From Oceanococcus atlanticus (GTDB lineage Bacteria > Pseudomonadota > Gammaproteobacteria > Nevskiales > Oceanococcaceae), in assembly GCF_002088235.1 (NCBI RefSeq), contig NZ_AQQV01000002.1:186001-250000 (forward strand): DNA of 64,000 nucleotides. The letters are read 5' to 3'. Positions 1-8,727 of the stretch are shown one piece after another; position 1 is the first letter of the stretch; each line of letters begins with the position of its first letter. Under the pieces are notes generated by a model. That model was not told the DNA's origin. It did no database searches and worked only from the letters and a program-made list of their open reading frames with translations. Position numbers and translations under genes: made by a program.

Positions 1-2
1 TT

Positions 3-2354
3 CGCGCCGAAGTCCAAGATTGGCCGTGGCGCGAAATCTGGATCGAGGACTCACAGGGCGCCCATATCTGGCACCAGACTCGCGCGGCCATCGAGACACG
101 CTGGCCCGAACCGCAGCGACAGACCCTGCCATTGATGGGGGGCAACAATCTGGTCATCGAGCCCCTCACGCTGCCCGCAGCACAGCAGCACGCGCTGCTC
201 AAGCTGGCGCTGATCACACTGTTGGCCGCCTGCCTTGGCTCAGCCATTGTCAGCTGGCTGATTTATCGCTGGGTCAGCCAGCGCTGGGTTGCACTGGCCC
301 GCTGGTCGCTTGAGTTGGATGCCGGGGAACTGGGCAAACCACCGCCTCACACATCCGGACTGAGCGGGCACATCGCCAGCCTGCAGGCCGTTCTGGCCCA
401 GCGCTTGCGCTATGCGCGCGACACCCTGGCTGAATACACGCAGCCGCCGCAACAAGACGACGGCGAGCGCGTGGAACAACTCCATCAGGAACTGGATACC
501 ACGCGCGCGCAACTCGCGGAAAGCCGTGACCGCTTGGCCCGTCGCGCCGAATTTTTGTCAGCTATGAGCCACGAGTTGCGCACGCCGCTGACATCCATCG
601 TGGGTTTCGCCGAGCTGCTGGAACAAGGCCATTTGGCGAACGAATCACTGAATTACGTTCAGACCATACGCAAGTCAGCCTCCGGCATGGTGTCGCTGGT
701 CAACGATTTTCTCGACATGGAGCGTGCCGACGCCGGGCAACTGGATATCCATCAGGTTGGCCTTGATCTGGCGGACATCGTCGAAGACACCGTATCGCTG
801 ATGGCGCCGCTGGCCTACGAAAAGAATCTCGAGCTGGTCAGCATCGTCGATCACGACATCCCGGCACGCCTGATAGGCGATCCCGGCCGGGTCCAACAAA
901 TTCTGACCAATCTGGTATCCAACGCGGTCAAATTCACCGATCACGGAGAGGTTGTGGTTCGCGCAACCCGTGTATCCGACGACAATGGTGCGCTGCGCAT
1001 TCGTCTCAAGGTTCAAGATTCAGGGCCTGGCCTCAGCCAGGCCCAACAGGATCAGCTGTTCACCGCCTATCAACGCTTTGAACAGGATGGCCAGCACGTC
1101 GTCGCTGGCAGCGGTCTGGGTCTTAACATTGTTCGCAAGCTGACCGACCTGCTGGGCGGCGACATCCAGGTCGACAGCCAACCCGGACACGGCGCCAGCT
1201 TTTCCGTCACGTTGCCATTTCAACCGCACCCACAAAAATCCATGCGCATGAGTTGGGATGGCTTGCGCGGGACCCAGCTCTGGCTGGTTGAGCGTCATCC
1301 AGCCAGTTGGCGAGCTCTGCAGCACCAGCTGGAATTCTGGAGCGTGCGCAGCCGGCAGTTTGATTCGCCCGGCGCGCTGCAACGCGCGCTTGAGAACGAT
1401 CACGCAGATATCGTTCTGCTCAGCCTGCAAAATGACGAGCTCAACGAGGACATGCTGCGCGACATGATTGCAGCCAGCCCAAGTCCGGTTGGCGTGATGA
1501 TCAACAGCGTCGATGCGCGCGTACATCGCCAACTGCAAGACTGGGGCGCCGCCCTGGTGCTGCCAAAGTCAGCCACCCGGACCACGCTGTACCGTGCGCT
1601 GAGTGATCTGCGCCATTTGCGCGAAGGCGACGACAGCAACGCTCTGACCGATCAACACGTACTGATCGCCGAGAACAACCCGGCCAGCCAGTATTTTCTC
1701 AAAGCCTTGCTGGAGAATCTGGGGGCCCGCGTCACCCTGGCCAACAACGGCCGCGAAGCCCTGGAACTGTGGCGAGCACAGCGCCAACCTTACGTTTTGC
1801 TCGACCTCAACATGCCGGAACTGGATGGCCAGCAGGCCACCCATGCCATTCGTGATGAAGATCCGGGAGCTGCCGCCGTGATTATCGGGATGTCGGCTTA
1901 CCTGACGCCCGAACAGGAACGCGAATGGCTCAACGCCGGCCTCAACGATCTGCTGACCAAGCCGTTTGATCAGGCTCAGCTACTGCGCTGCCTGCACCCC
2001 TGGCTGCACGCCGAGAAACCGGTGTCACAGCCTGCTAAACGGGGCACCAGTGCGAAGCTGGTGCACGATCCTGAACTGGCCGCGATGATGCAGGACGAGT
2101 TGCCCAAGCAGCTCGAGGAGCTGGATGTTGCTTTCATAGAAAGCGATCTGGAATCGGCCCGCGCGGCAGCACATCAACTCCACGGCACAGCGGCGTTTTT
2201 CCATCTTGAGCCACTCAAGTCGCACGTTTTCCTGCTTGAAAAACGTCTTAACGCACTCGACACGCTCGCCGAGGCTGGCGCCCTGCGTGAAGACATGGCG
2301 GCCGTCACGGCCGCCGTGCGCAATGTTCTGGATGGCTTACGCAGCGCCCCCTGA
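3..2354 (+). CDS. barA: Hybrid sensor histidine kinase, BarA/GacS type (5' end outside window)
   Basis: The reading frame is open from the left edge, so the N-terminal sensor part is missing. Residues are counted from the in-frame ATG at 132. A membrane segment lies near residues 22-46, followed by a charged linker. A HisKA domain carries the phosphorylated His at about 147 (SAMSHELRTP), and an ATPase domain has N, G1 and G2 boxes (DSGPGLS, GSGLGLNIV). A degenerate receiver follows at about 375-495, with no acidic pocket and Ser where the phospho-Asp should be. Next come a receiver with Asp at 558 (LLDLNMPE) and an HPt domain with His at 681. This is the BarA/GacS plan, a tripartite phosphorelay that normally drives UvrY/GacA and the CsrA-sequestering small RNAs. 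The last receiver has AENN where DD/ED is usual, leaving one acidic residue. It converges on pdxJ with 7 bases between stops. Confidence 0.85.
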   Translation, partial: RAEVQDWPWREIWIEDSQGAHIWHQTRAAIETRWPEPQRQTLPLMGGNNLVIEPLTLPAAQQHALLKLALITLLAACLGSAIVSWLIYRWVSQRWVALARWSLELDAGELGKPPPHTSGLSGHIASLQAVLAQRLRYARDTLAEYTQPPQQDDGERVEQLHQELDTTRAQLAESRDRLARRAEFLSAMSHELRTPLTSIVGFAELLEQGHLANESLNYVQTIRKSASGMVSLVNDFLDMERADAGQLDIHQVGLDLADIVEDTVSLMAPLAYEKNLELVSIVDHDIPARLIGDPGRVQQILTNLVSNAVKFTDHGEVVVRATRVSDDNGALRIRLKVQDSGPGLSQAQQDQLFTAYQRFEQDGQHVVAGSGLGLNIVRKLTDLLGGDIQVDSQPGHGASFSVTLPFQPHPQKSMRMSWDGLRGTQLWLVERHPASWRALQHQLEFWSVRSRQFDSPGALQRALENDHADIVLLSLQNDELNEDMLRDMIAASPSPVGVMINSVDARVHRQLQDWGAALVLPKSATRTTLYRALSDLRHLREGDDSNALTDQHVLIAENNPASQYFLKALLENLGARVTLANNGREALELWRAQRQPYVLLDLNMPELDGQQATHAIRDEDPGAAAVIIGMSAYLTPEQEREWLNAGLNDLLTKPFDQAQLLRCLHPWLHAEKPVSQPAKRGTSAKLVHDPELAAMMQDELPKQLEELDVAFIESDLESARAAAHQLHGTAAFFHLEPLKSHVFLLEKRLNALDTLAEAGALREDMAAVTAAVRNVLDGLRSAP

Positions 2355-2361
2355 CTCGGGC

Positions 2362-3129
2362 TTATATGGCTGAACGGGTTGCCGGCATCGTGCGCGCACG
2401 CATCATCACCGCTTTCATGCGGGCGACCGCCGCAGCCATACCCATGATCACGGCATCAGAGATAATGCTGTGACCAATATTCAATTCCTGGATTTGCGGG
2501 ATGCGTGCAATTGGAACCACGTTTTCGACCGTCAAGCCATGGCCCGCGTGAACTTCCAAGCCGGCCGATGCCGCATATTCGGCCATTTTCTGAAAACGCG
2601 AAACCGCATTGGCCTGATCGCCCGCATCTTGTGCATCGGCATAGCCACCGGTGTGGAATTCGACCACCTGAGCGCCCGCCGCCACGGCTGCGTCGATCTG
2701 AGCCGGGTCAGCTTCGATGAACAATGACACGCGCGAACCTGCTGCACGCAGGCGCTCGCATGCTTCACGGATACGCGCCATGCCCCCGACCACATCAAGC
2801 CCCCCTTCGGTGGTCAGCTCTTCACGCTTCTCCGGCACCAGACAACAAGCCGGCGCGGCAACGGCCTCGGCAATACGCAACATCTCAGGCTCGGGTGCAA
2901 GTTCCAGATTAAGCGGAATGCCAAGCGCCTGACGCAGTTCTTGCACATCCCTTTCCTGGATGTGGCGACGGTCTTCACGCAAGTGCGCAGTGATGCCATC
3001 GGCCCCGGCAGACTGGGCCACAAAAGCTGCAGCCAGAGGCGAGGGATACAGGGTTCCGCGCTGCTGGCGCACCGTGGCAACGTGGTCGATATTGACCCCC
3101 AAGCGTAAAGGGGATGTTTGCTGGCTCAT
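2362..3129 (-). CDS. pdxJ: Pyridoxine 5'-phosphate synthase PdxJ
   Basis: PdxJ condenses 1-deoxyxylulose 5-phosphate with 3-amino-2-oxopropyl phosphate to pyridoxine 5'-phosphate in the DXP-dependent vitamin B6 pathway. The 255-residue product starts at RLGVNIDHVATVRQQRG and shows the family signatures GITAHLREDRRHI, LNLELAPE (catalytic Glu), VEFHTGGYAD, EVHAGHGLT (catalytic His) and ELNIGHSIISDA. A longer in-frame opening upstream exists, but the ATG at 3129 matches the usual family start and lies 26 bases after the recO stop. It is the last gene of the lepA-lepB-rnc-era-recO-pdxJ series. Confidence 0.95.
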   Translation of the reverse strand: MSQQTSPLRLGVNIDHVATVRQQRGTLYPSPLAAAFVAQSAGADGITAHLREDRRHIQERDVQELRQALGIPLNLELAPEPEMLRIAEAVAAPACCLVPEKREELTTEGGLDVVGGMARIREACERLRAAGSRVSLFIEADPAQIDAAVAAGAQVVEFHTGGYADAQDAGDQANAVSRFQKMAEYAASAGLEVHAGHGLTVENVVPIARIPQIQELNIGHSIISDAVIMGMAAAVARMKAVMMRARTMPATRSAI

Positions 3130-3155
3130 GCGACGGACCCGAAAAAGCGGCGATT

Positions 3156-3857
3156 CTACCCTGTTGTGCCCGGGCCAGCAGCGCGCGAGCTCTGCAGGCT
3201 GGTCAATTCGCGCAGCATTGACGCACTTTGCAATGGTCTTGTGCCCAGCTGACTCCTCAACATCTCGGCCAACAACGGCCGACACGGATTAACCCGGGCA
3301 TCCCATGCCCCCGCCAACAACGCCTGCAGTGCCGCCACCGGCACGCCTGCAGAGGATGCCACCAAACCACGTGTTGAATCCCAGCGGAATGCCGCGGCCT
3401 GGGTCAAGACATCGGGCTGCAGGGCGTAACCCTGATGACTGAGCAGGCGATACTCAAACTGACGCAGCAGCGGCGCCGGGTCATGCTCGGGCAATCGCTG
3501 CAGAACCGTCAGATAAGCGTCAAACAACTCCGCCGCCTGGGAGTCATTGTGCGTCGCCAGGCGCAGGATGAGCTCATTCACATAAAAGCCGCACCACAGG
3601 CGCGTGCCGCTCAGACGCGGCGCGACACCATCCGCTTCGAAGCGACTTAGCGTGCCCAGCTCGGTTTTCTGCACGAAATCCAGTTTGAGCGGCCGAAATG
3701 ATTGAAGCAGCCCACCGCCGCGGGCTTGTCGCCCCCCACGACTGACCAGACTGATGCGACCATAGTTACGCGTCAGCACGTCCAGAATCAGGCTGGTTTC
3801 CCGTAAGGGGCGTCGATGCAGTATCCAGGCCGGCTCGGCGCTGGCCCGCAGGCTCAC
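3156..3857 (-). CDS. recO: DNA repair protein RecO
   Basis: RecO loads RecA onto SSB-coated gapped DNA together with RecR in the RecF pathway. The 233-residue protein begins with the OB-fold region typical of RecO (AWILHRRPLRETSLIL, then GRISLVSRGGRQARG) and continues with the helical domain. The zinc-binding cysteines of some RecO proteins are not seen. Its ATG overlaps the era stop by four bases (ATGA), which is the normal era-recO arrangement and implies translational coupling. Confidence 0.92.
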   Translation of the reverse strand: MSLRASAEPAWILHRRPLRETSLILDVLTRNYGRISLVSRGGRQARGGGLLQSFRPLKLDFVQKTELGTLSRFEADGVAPRLSGTRLWCGFYVNELILRLATHNDSQAAELFDAYLTVLQRLPEHDPAPLLRQFEYRLLSHQGYALQPDVLTQAAAFRWDSTRGLVASSAGVPVAALQALLAGAWDARVNPCRPLLAEMLRSQLGTRPLQSASMLRELTSLQSSRAAGPGTTG

Positions 3858-4747
3858 TCGGTTGCCCCGTACCCGAATGCACGCAGGCTGTCTTCATGAT
3901 CAGCCCAACCTTCGCGCACCTTGACCCACAGGTGGATATCGAACGACTGATCGAACAAGCCTTGCAGACGTTCCCGCGCCGATTGCCCGATGGCTTTGAG
4001 CCCCTGCCCCTGCTTACCGATCACAATACCCTTGTGGGACGGCCGGTTGACCCAGATCGTGGCGTGGACCTCGTTGCCATGATCACTCTGCGACATGCGA
4101 TCAATGGTCACCGTGGTGGCGTACGGCAATTCCTTGTTGAGGCGCAAAAACAGTTGCTGGCGTATGTGCTCGGCAACCAGAAACTCCGCCGAATGCGGCG
4201 TCAGGGTATCGGCGTCGTACAGCCACGGCCCTTCAGGCAAACGCTGATCGAGTTCGCTGAATAAGGCTTCGAGGTTGTCGCCTTTGGTGGCCGACAGCGG
4301 CACCAGAAAGTCGGGCTGGATGAGTGCATGCAAACGGCCGATCTCCGGCAGCAACGCGCTCTTGTCCTTGATCTGATCAACCTTGCTCAGAATCAGGCCG
4401 AGGTTGCCAGGGCGGGCACGCTGCATGCGCGCCAGCATCTGGTCATCGGCCGAGGTCCAGCGCCGTGGCTCGACCACCCATAGGGTCACGTCAACGTCCG
4501 CCATCGCACTGATGGCGGTGCGGTCCAGCAGCCGATTCAGGGCTTTACCCTGGATATCCGCCTGCCCGGGCGTATCGACGAAAACATACTGGCTGTCAGC
4601 GCGTGTCAGCACCCCCATAACCCGATGTCGCGTGGTTTGCGCCTTGGGCGAAACGATCGATAAGCGCTCGCCAAGCAAGGCATTCATCAACGTCGATTTG
4701 CCCACATTGGGACGCCCAACCAGCGCCACTGTTCCAGCCCGTGTCAT
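3854..4747 (-). CDS. era: Ribosome-assembly GTPase Era
   Basis: Era is an essential GTPase that binds the 3' end of 16S rRNA and assists 30S maturation. The 297-residue protein has the P-loop GRPNVGKST near residue 11, the switch region and DTPG, then a C-terminal KH RNA-binding domain (GIVIGKQGQGLKAIG). The G4 motif reads SKVD instead of the usual NKxD, although the guanine-contacting Asp is kept. It sits between rnc and recO, as in most gammaproteobacteria, and overlaps recO by four bases. Confidence 0.95.
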   Translation of the reverse strand: MTRAGTVALVGRPNVGKSTLMNALLGERLSIVSPKAQTTRHRVMGVLTRADSQYVFVDTPGQADIQGKALNRLLDRTAISAMADVDVTLWVVEPRRWTSADDQMLARMQRARPGNLGLILSKVDQIKDKSALLPEIGRLHALIQPDFLVPLSATKGDNLEALFSELDQRLPEGPWLYDADTLTPHSAEFLVAEHIRQQLFLRLNKELPYATTVTIDRMSQSDHGNEVHATIWVNRPSHKGIVIGKQGQGLKAIGQSARERLQGLFDQSFDIHLWVKVREGWADHEDSLRAFGYGATE

Positions 4748-4760
4748 GTCCGCCTAACTC

Positions 4761-5423
4761 TCATGGTGCTTGCAGTTGTTCCAGCATACGCCTGGCGGCA
4801 TCTTGTTCCGCCGCGCGACGGCTCCGCCCTGTCCCCCGGGTCAGCACATCGGCCACACCGCAGGTCGCTTCAAACTGCTTGCGGTGTGCCGGTCCGGATT
4901 CGGCAACCAGCTGATAATCGGGCAAGCCGCGCCCCGTTGCCTGCAGGCGTTCCTGCAACCGGGTCTTGGGATCCTTGAGCTCATCGGGGCGCGGCAGGTT
5001 TGCCAACCGCGCTTCAAACAGCTGCAGAATCTGTTGCTGCGCCGTCTCAAAACCGGCATCGCAGAGTATTGCGCCGAGCAAGGCCTCCAGCGCATCTTCC
5101 TGTATCGATGCACGTCGGTGGCCACCGCTTTTCAGCTCACCCGGGCCCAGCTCGATATCCATGCCCAGGTTCATATCAGCCGCCAGCGCAGCCAGTGTTT
5201 CGCCGCGCACCAGATGAGCCCGCATGCGGGTCAGGTCGCCTTCATCGCAGTCCGGTAAACGCTGATACAGCGCCTGGGCGATGACGAAGTTAAGCACCGC
5301 ATCGCCCAGAAATTCGAGCCGCTCGTTGTGCCGATTGCCAGCGCTACGGTGGGTTAGCGCCGCTTTGCGCAACTCGGCGTCGCGAAACGGAAAGTCTTGC
5401 AGCCGTTGAATATCAGCCACCAC
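4761..5423 (-). CDS. rnc: Ribonuclease III
   Basis: RNase III cleaves double-stranded RNA in rRNA precursors and structured mRNAs. The signature HNERLEFLGDAVLNFVIA is present with its catalytic acidic residues, and a C-terminal double-stranded-RNA-binding domain ends the protein. The start is uncertain. Two adjacent GTG codons (5423 and 5420) give a normal N-terminus just before ADIQRLQDFPF and overlap the preceding small gene by 8-11 bases. A TTG at 5450 would add nine residues but has no visible ribosome site. The gene lies between a DUF4845 gene and era. Confidence 0.93.
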   Translation of the reverse strand: MVADIQRLQDFPFRDAELRKAALTHRSAGNRHNERLEFLGDAVLNFVIAQALYQRLPDCDEGDLTRMRAHLVRGETLAALAADMNLGMDIELGPGELKSGGHRRASIQEDALEALLGAILCDAGFETAQQQILQLFEARLANLPRPDELKDPKTRLQERLQATGRGLPDYQLVAESGPAHRKQFEATCGVADVLTRGTGRSRRAAEQDAARRMLEQLQAP

Positions 5424-5793
5424 CCCTGACCATCGGATATTCCTTGTCAAAGGTCAGCACCAGGTCCCAGTTGGCGAACAGATGCTCCCGCACCTCGTAT
5501 TTGTAAGCCAGGGCTTTGCCGTTCTTGCTCTTCTTGATTTTGACGTCGTTCACTTTGAGATGTTTGACGTCATCCACGTCCCAGCGACGTTGCAAGCCTT
5601 TACGCAATTCGAACTGAGACAGCTCATAGTTCTGCGGTGATTTGGCCGTCTGTGACACGATCTTGGTGGCCTTCGCTTCATTCATGTAAATCGGCGCAAT
5701 CACCATCGCAAGCAGTGCCCCACCACCGATCACCGCCAACAAAAACATCACGTTGTACATGCCGCCGGCTTGACGTTTCATCGTTGTCATCAT
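5413..5793 (-). CDS. DUF4845 single-pass membrane protein
   Basis: This 126-residue protein has one N-terminal membrane segment (YNVMFLLAVIGGGALLAMVIA) and a soluble domain rich in Lys and acidic residues that would lie outside the cytoplasm. It resembles the DUF4845 family that commonly sits between lepB and rnc in gammaproteobacteria; its function is unknown. The sequence GGGGAAGA lies directly before two tandem ATG codons (5793, 5790). The 3' end overlaps the likely rnc start, so the two are probably co-translated. Confidence 0.8.
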   Translation of the reverse strand: MMTTMKRQAGGMYNVMFLLAVIGGGALLAMVIAPIYMNEAKATKIVSQTAKSPQNYELSQFELRKGLQRRWDVDDVKHLKVNDVKIKKSKNGKALAYKYEVREHLFANWDLVLTFDKEYPMVRGGG

Positions 5794-5816
5794 TCTTCCC
5801 CGTTGCCTGTTTTCCG

Positions 5817-6599
5817 TTACCGGATCGTGTTACCGATTCTATCCAAAGCCGGACGGTTTTTTCGGCCATCCCAACTCATCCAGATGAAAAAGGCTTTGCC
5901 CACCAAGTTGCGCTCGGGCACAAAACCCCAGGCCCGGCTATCCTCGGAACCATCACGATTGTCGCCCATCATGAAATAGTGCCCCTCAGGCACCGTGAAC
6001 TCGGCATCGTCATTGGGCCGGTGCGGGCTGACCAGTATGCGGTGCTCGACATCACCGAGCTGTTCAATCATTTCCTCGGCAATGACCTTGCGACCGGCCG
6101 CATCCGCACTGTAGTACCCGCTGACCTCGCGCGACATCTTCTCGCCGTTGATGTAGAGCGTTTTGTCGCGATAGGTGACGCTGTCGCCGGGCAGCCCGAT
6201 CACACGCTTGATGAAGTCCTTGCTTGGGTCGCGCGGGTAGCGGAACACCATCACATCACCACGCTCCGGCTCGCCCAGCGGCACCAGCAGGTTGTGAAAA
6301 ACCGGCATGCGCAAACCGTAGGCAAACTTGTTCACCAGGATGAAATCGCCAACCTCCAGGGTCGGGATCATGGAGCCGGACGGAATCCGGAAAGGTTCGA
6401 CCAAGAAGGAGCGCAACAGCAAAACGATCAGGATAACCGGGAAGAACGAGCGGCAGAATTCCGCCCATTTGCCCGGCTCGGCCTGCGCGGTACGGCGCGG
6501 AGCAAACAGCTTGGCATCGATGAGCCAACCCACGCCGGTGACAACCGCGGCCAGCAGCAAGGCTGCCGCGAAATCGAAATGTACGTCGGGAGCAAACAC
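5817..6599 (-). CDS. lepB: Signal peptidase I
   Basis: LepB cleaves signal peptides from exported proteins at the periplasmic face of the inner membrane. Two N-terminal membrane segments precede the Ser-Lys dyad: catalytic Ser in PSGSMIPTLEVGD and Lys in DFIKRVIGLPGD, with the later MGDNRDGSEDSR box. Total length (260 residues) is normal. GTG at 6599 is preferred because AGAAGGA lies 8 bases upstream; a TTG at 6602 immediately follows the lepA stop. The lepA-lepB order is the usual one. Confidence 0.95.
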   Translation of the reverse strand: MFAPDVHFDFAAALLLAAVVTGVGWLIDAKLFAPRRTAQAEPGKWAEFCRSFFPVILIVLLLRSFLVEPFRIPSGSMIPTLEVGDFILVNKFAYGLRMPVFHNLLVPLGEPERGDVMVFRYPRDPSKDFIKRVIGLPGDSVTYRDKTLYINGEKMSREVSGYYSADAAGRKVIAEEMIEQLGDVEHRILVSPHRPNDDAEFTVPEGHYFMMGDNRDGSEDSRAWGFVPERNLVGKAFFIWMSWDGRKNRPALDRIGNTIR

Positions 6600-6603
6600 C
6601 AAA

Positions 6604-8403
6604 TCAGTCCTTCTGATCGCGGCTGAGCACGGCCATGAACGCGTCCTGCGGGATTTCCACCTTGCCGAACTGCTTCATGCGTTTCTTACCGGCCTTCTGT
6701 TTTTCCAACAGCTTGCGCTTACGCGTGGCGTCACCGCCGTAACACTTCGCGGTGACGTTCTTGCGCAGGGCTTTGACCGTTGTCCGCGCGATAATACGCG
6801 ATCCGATCGAGGCCTGAATCGCCACGTCAAACATTTGACGCGGGATGATCTCACGCAAGGCTTCCGCCAACTGACGTCCGCGCCGCTCGGCATCCGCACG
6901 ATGCGCGATGGTCGCCAGCGCATCGACCTTGTCGCCGTTGATCATCACTTCCAGCTTGACCAGATCAGCAGGCTCGAAACGCAGGAATTCATACTCGAAC
7001 GAGGCGAAGCCACGGCTGATGGATTTCAGCCGGTCAAAGAAATTCAGCACCACCTCGGCCAGCGGCAGTTCGAACTCCATCGACACCTGGCTGCCGTGGT
7101 ACTGCATCTTGCGCTGGGTACCGCGCTTCTCCATGCACAGCTGCATGACCGCACCGATAAATTCCTGCGGCAGCAGAATGCGGGCCAGGATCACCGGCTC
7201 AAGCACGCTCTCAAGCGTAGCCGGATCCGGCAACTCCGCCGGGTTTTCGACTTCCAGCTCTTCTCCGCCGCGGGTCATGGCCTTGTAGACCACCGTCGGC
7301 GCGGTGGAAATCAGGTTGAGCGAATACTCCCGCTCCAGGCGCTCCTGCACGATCTCCATGTGTAGCATGCCGAGAAAGCCGCAACGGAAACCGAACCCCA
7401 GCGCACCGGACGTTTCCGGTTCGAAGTTCAACGCCGAGTCATTCAGGCGCAGTTTTTGCAGCGCCTCGCGGAAATCCTCGAAATCGTCGGCATCGACCGG
7501 ATACAACCCGGCGAAGACGCGCGGCTGAACCAGCTGAAAACCGGGCAACGGGGCCTGAGCCGGCTGCTCGGCGCTGGTCAGCGTGTCGCCGACCGGCGCG
7601 CCGTCGACATTCTTGATGCCGGCGATGACGATGCCCACTTCGCCACATTCCAGTGCGTCGCACAGCACGCGCTTGGGCGAGGCATAGCCCACATGATCGA
7701 CCTGATGACTCTGGCCGGTCGACATCACGCGAATCTTTTCGCCCTTGGCCAAACGGCCATTGACGATACGCACCAACGAAACCACACCCAGATAGTTATC
7801 AAACCAGGAGTCGATGATCAGGGCCTGCAATTCACCTTGCGGATTACCCTGCGGCGGCGGCACCCGGCTGACCAGTTGCTCGAGAATCTCGCGCACACCG
7901 AGACCGGTCTTGGCACTGCAGGTCAGCGCGTCGCGCGCCTCGATGCCGATGACATCCTCGATCTGGGTGATCACACGCTCCGGCTCAGCGGCCGGCAGGT
8001 CAATCTTGTTGAGCACCGGCACCACGTCCAGATCCTGCTCGATCGCGGTGTAGCAGTTGGCCACGCTTTGTGCTTCAACGCCCTGCGACGCATCGACCAC
8101 CAGCAAGGCCCCTTCGCAGGCAGCCAGCGAGCGTGACACCTCGTAGGAAAAGTCCACGTGCCCGGGGGTGTCGATCAGGTTGAGCTGGTAGGTCTCGCCG
8201 TTGTCGGCGGTGTAATTCAGACGCACGGCCTGCGCCTTGATGGTGATCCCACGCTCGCGCTCGATATCCATCGAGTCCAGCACCTGCGCGGCCATCTCGC
8301 GTTCGCTCAAACCTCCGCAAATCTGGATAAAGCGATCGGCCAAGGTCGATTTGCCATGGTCGATGTGGGCAATGATGGAGAAGTTACGGATGTGGTCTTG
8401 CAT
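6604..8403 (-). CDS. lepA: Elongation factor 4 (LepA)
   Basis: LepA is a ribosome-associated translational GTPase that acts in translation initiation, ribosome biogenesis and back-translocation under stress. The 599-residue protein has [18 protein letters not shown] and NKIDLP GTP-binding motifs, EF-G-like domains II, III and V, and the characteristic LepA C-terminal domain ending in a Lys-rich tail ([13 protein letters not shown]). A TATAAT-like hexamer on the minus strand at 8465-8460 could give it its own promoter inside the end of the upstream gene. Confidence 0.97.
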   Translation of the reverse strand: MQDHIRNFSIIAHIDHGKSTLADRFIQICGGLSEREMAAQVLDSMDIERERGITIKAQAVRLNYTADNGETYQLNLIDTPGHVDFSYEVSRSLAACEGALLVVDASQGVEAQSVANCYTAIEQDLDVVPVLNKIDLPAAEPERVITQIEDVIGIEARDALTCSAKTGLGVREILEQLVSRVPPPQGNPQGELQALIIDSWFDNYLGVVSLVRIVNGRLAKGEKIRVMSTGQSHQVDHVGYASPKRVLCDALECGEVGIVIAGIKNVDGAPVGDTLTSAEQPAQAPLPGFQLVQPRVFAGLYPVDADDFEDFREALQKLRLNDSALNFEPETSGALGFGFRCGFLGMLHMEIVQERLEREYSLNLISTAPTVVYKAMTRGGEELEVENPAELPDPATLESVLEPVILARILLPQEFIGAVMQLCMEKRGTQRKMQYHGSQVSMEFELPLAEVVLNFFDRLKSISRGFASFEYEFLRFEPADLVKLEVMINGDKVDALATIAHRADAERRGRQLAEALREIIPRQMFDVAIQASIGSRIIARTTVKALRKNVTAKCYGGDATRKRKLLEKQKAGKKRMKQFGKVEIPQDAFMAVLSRDQKD

Positions 8404-8460
8404 GCAGACGCTGTCAGATTGGGTGATACCACCGGTCGGAGACCGGCAAAAAGGCAGAGA

Positions 8461-8727
8461 TTATACAGGCCCGACGGGGCCTTCGAGCCGTTCCAGAGCA
8501 CGCGCCACGGATTGGGCATCGAAAGTGCCGACGCAGATTTCCTCGCCGGCCGACGTGGTCAACACCGGGATGCGCTGTGCGTGCAGGCTGCGCGCCTCGG
8601 GATCGCGATCGACATCACGCCAGTCGAGCTGGAAGCGCCCGGCGAAGTGTTCATGCAGTTGATCCTCCAGATGCTCGCACAGCGTGCAAGCCGGCCGGCT
8701 GTAGAGGATCAGCTGTGCTTGCGCCAT
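8461..8727 (-). CDS. Glutaredoxin-like thioredoxin-fold protein
   Basis: An 88-residue single-domain protein with a thioredoxin fold: an N-terminal beta strand (LILYSRPACTLCEHL) carrying a CTLC redox pair, and a cis-Pro motif (IPVLTT). It matches the glutaredoxin-like DUF836 family, small disulfide reductases of unknown substrate. It starts directly after the degQ stop codon with no spacer, and so belongs to the sigma-E operon. A link to envelope disulfide stress is a reasonable inference, not shown by the sequence. Confidence 0.8.
   Translation of the reverse strand: MAQAQLILYSRPACTLCEHLEDQLHEHFAGRFQLDWRDVDRDPEARSLHAQRIPVLTTSAGEEICVGTFDAQSVARALERLEGPVGPV

Noticed and set aside
20-313. 97-residue open frame overlapping the histidine kinase
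   Set aside because: It is in another frame of the open kinase sequence, has a compositionally biased Ala/Arg-rich product and no recognisable domain.
8418-8450. Hairpin CCGGTC-GGA-GACCGG near the lepA start as a terminator
   Set aside because: On the minus strand the T run comes before the stem, and on the plus strand A residues follow, so neither orientation gives a rho-independent terminator.
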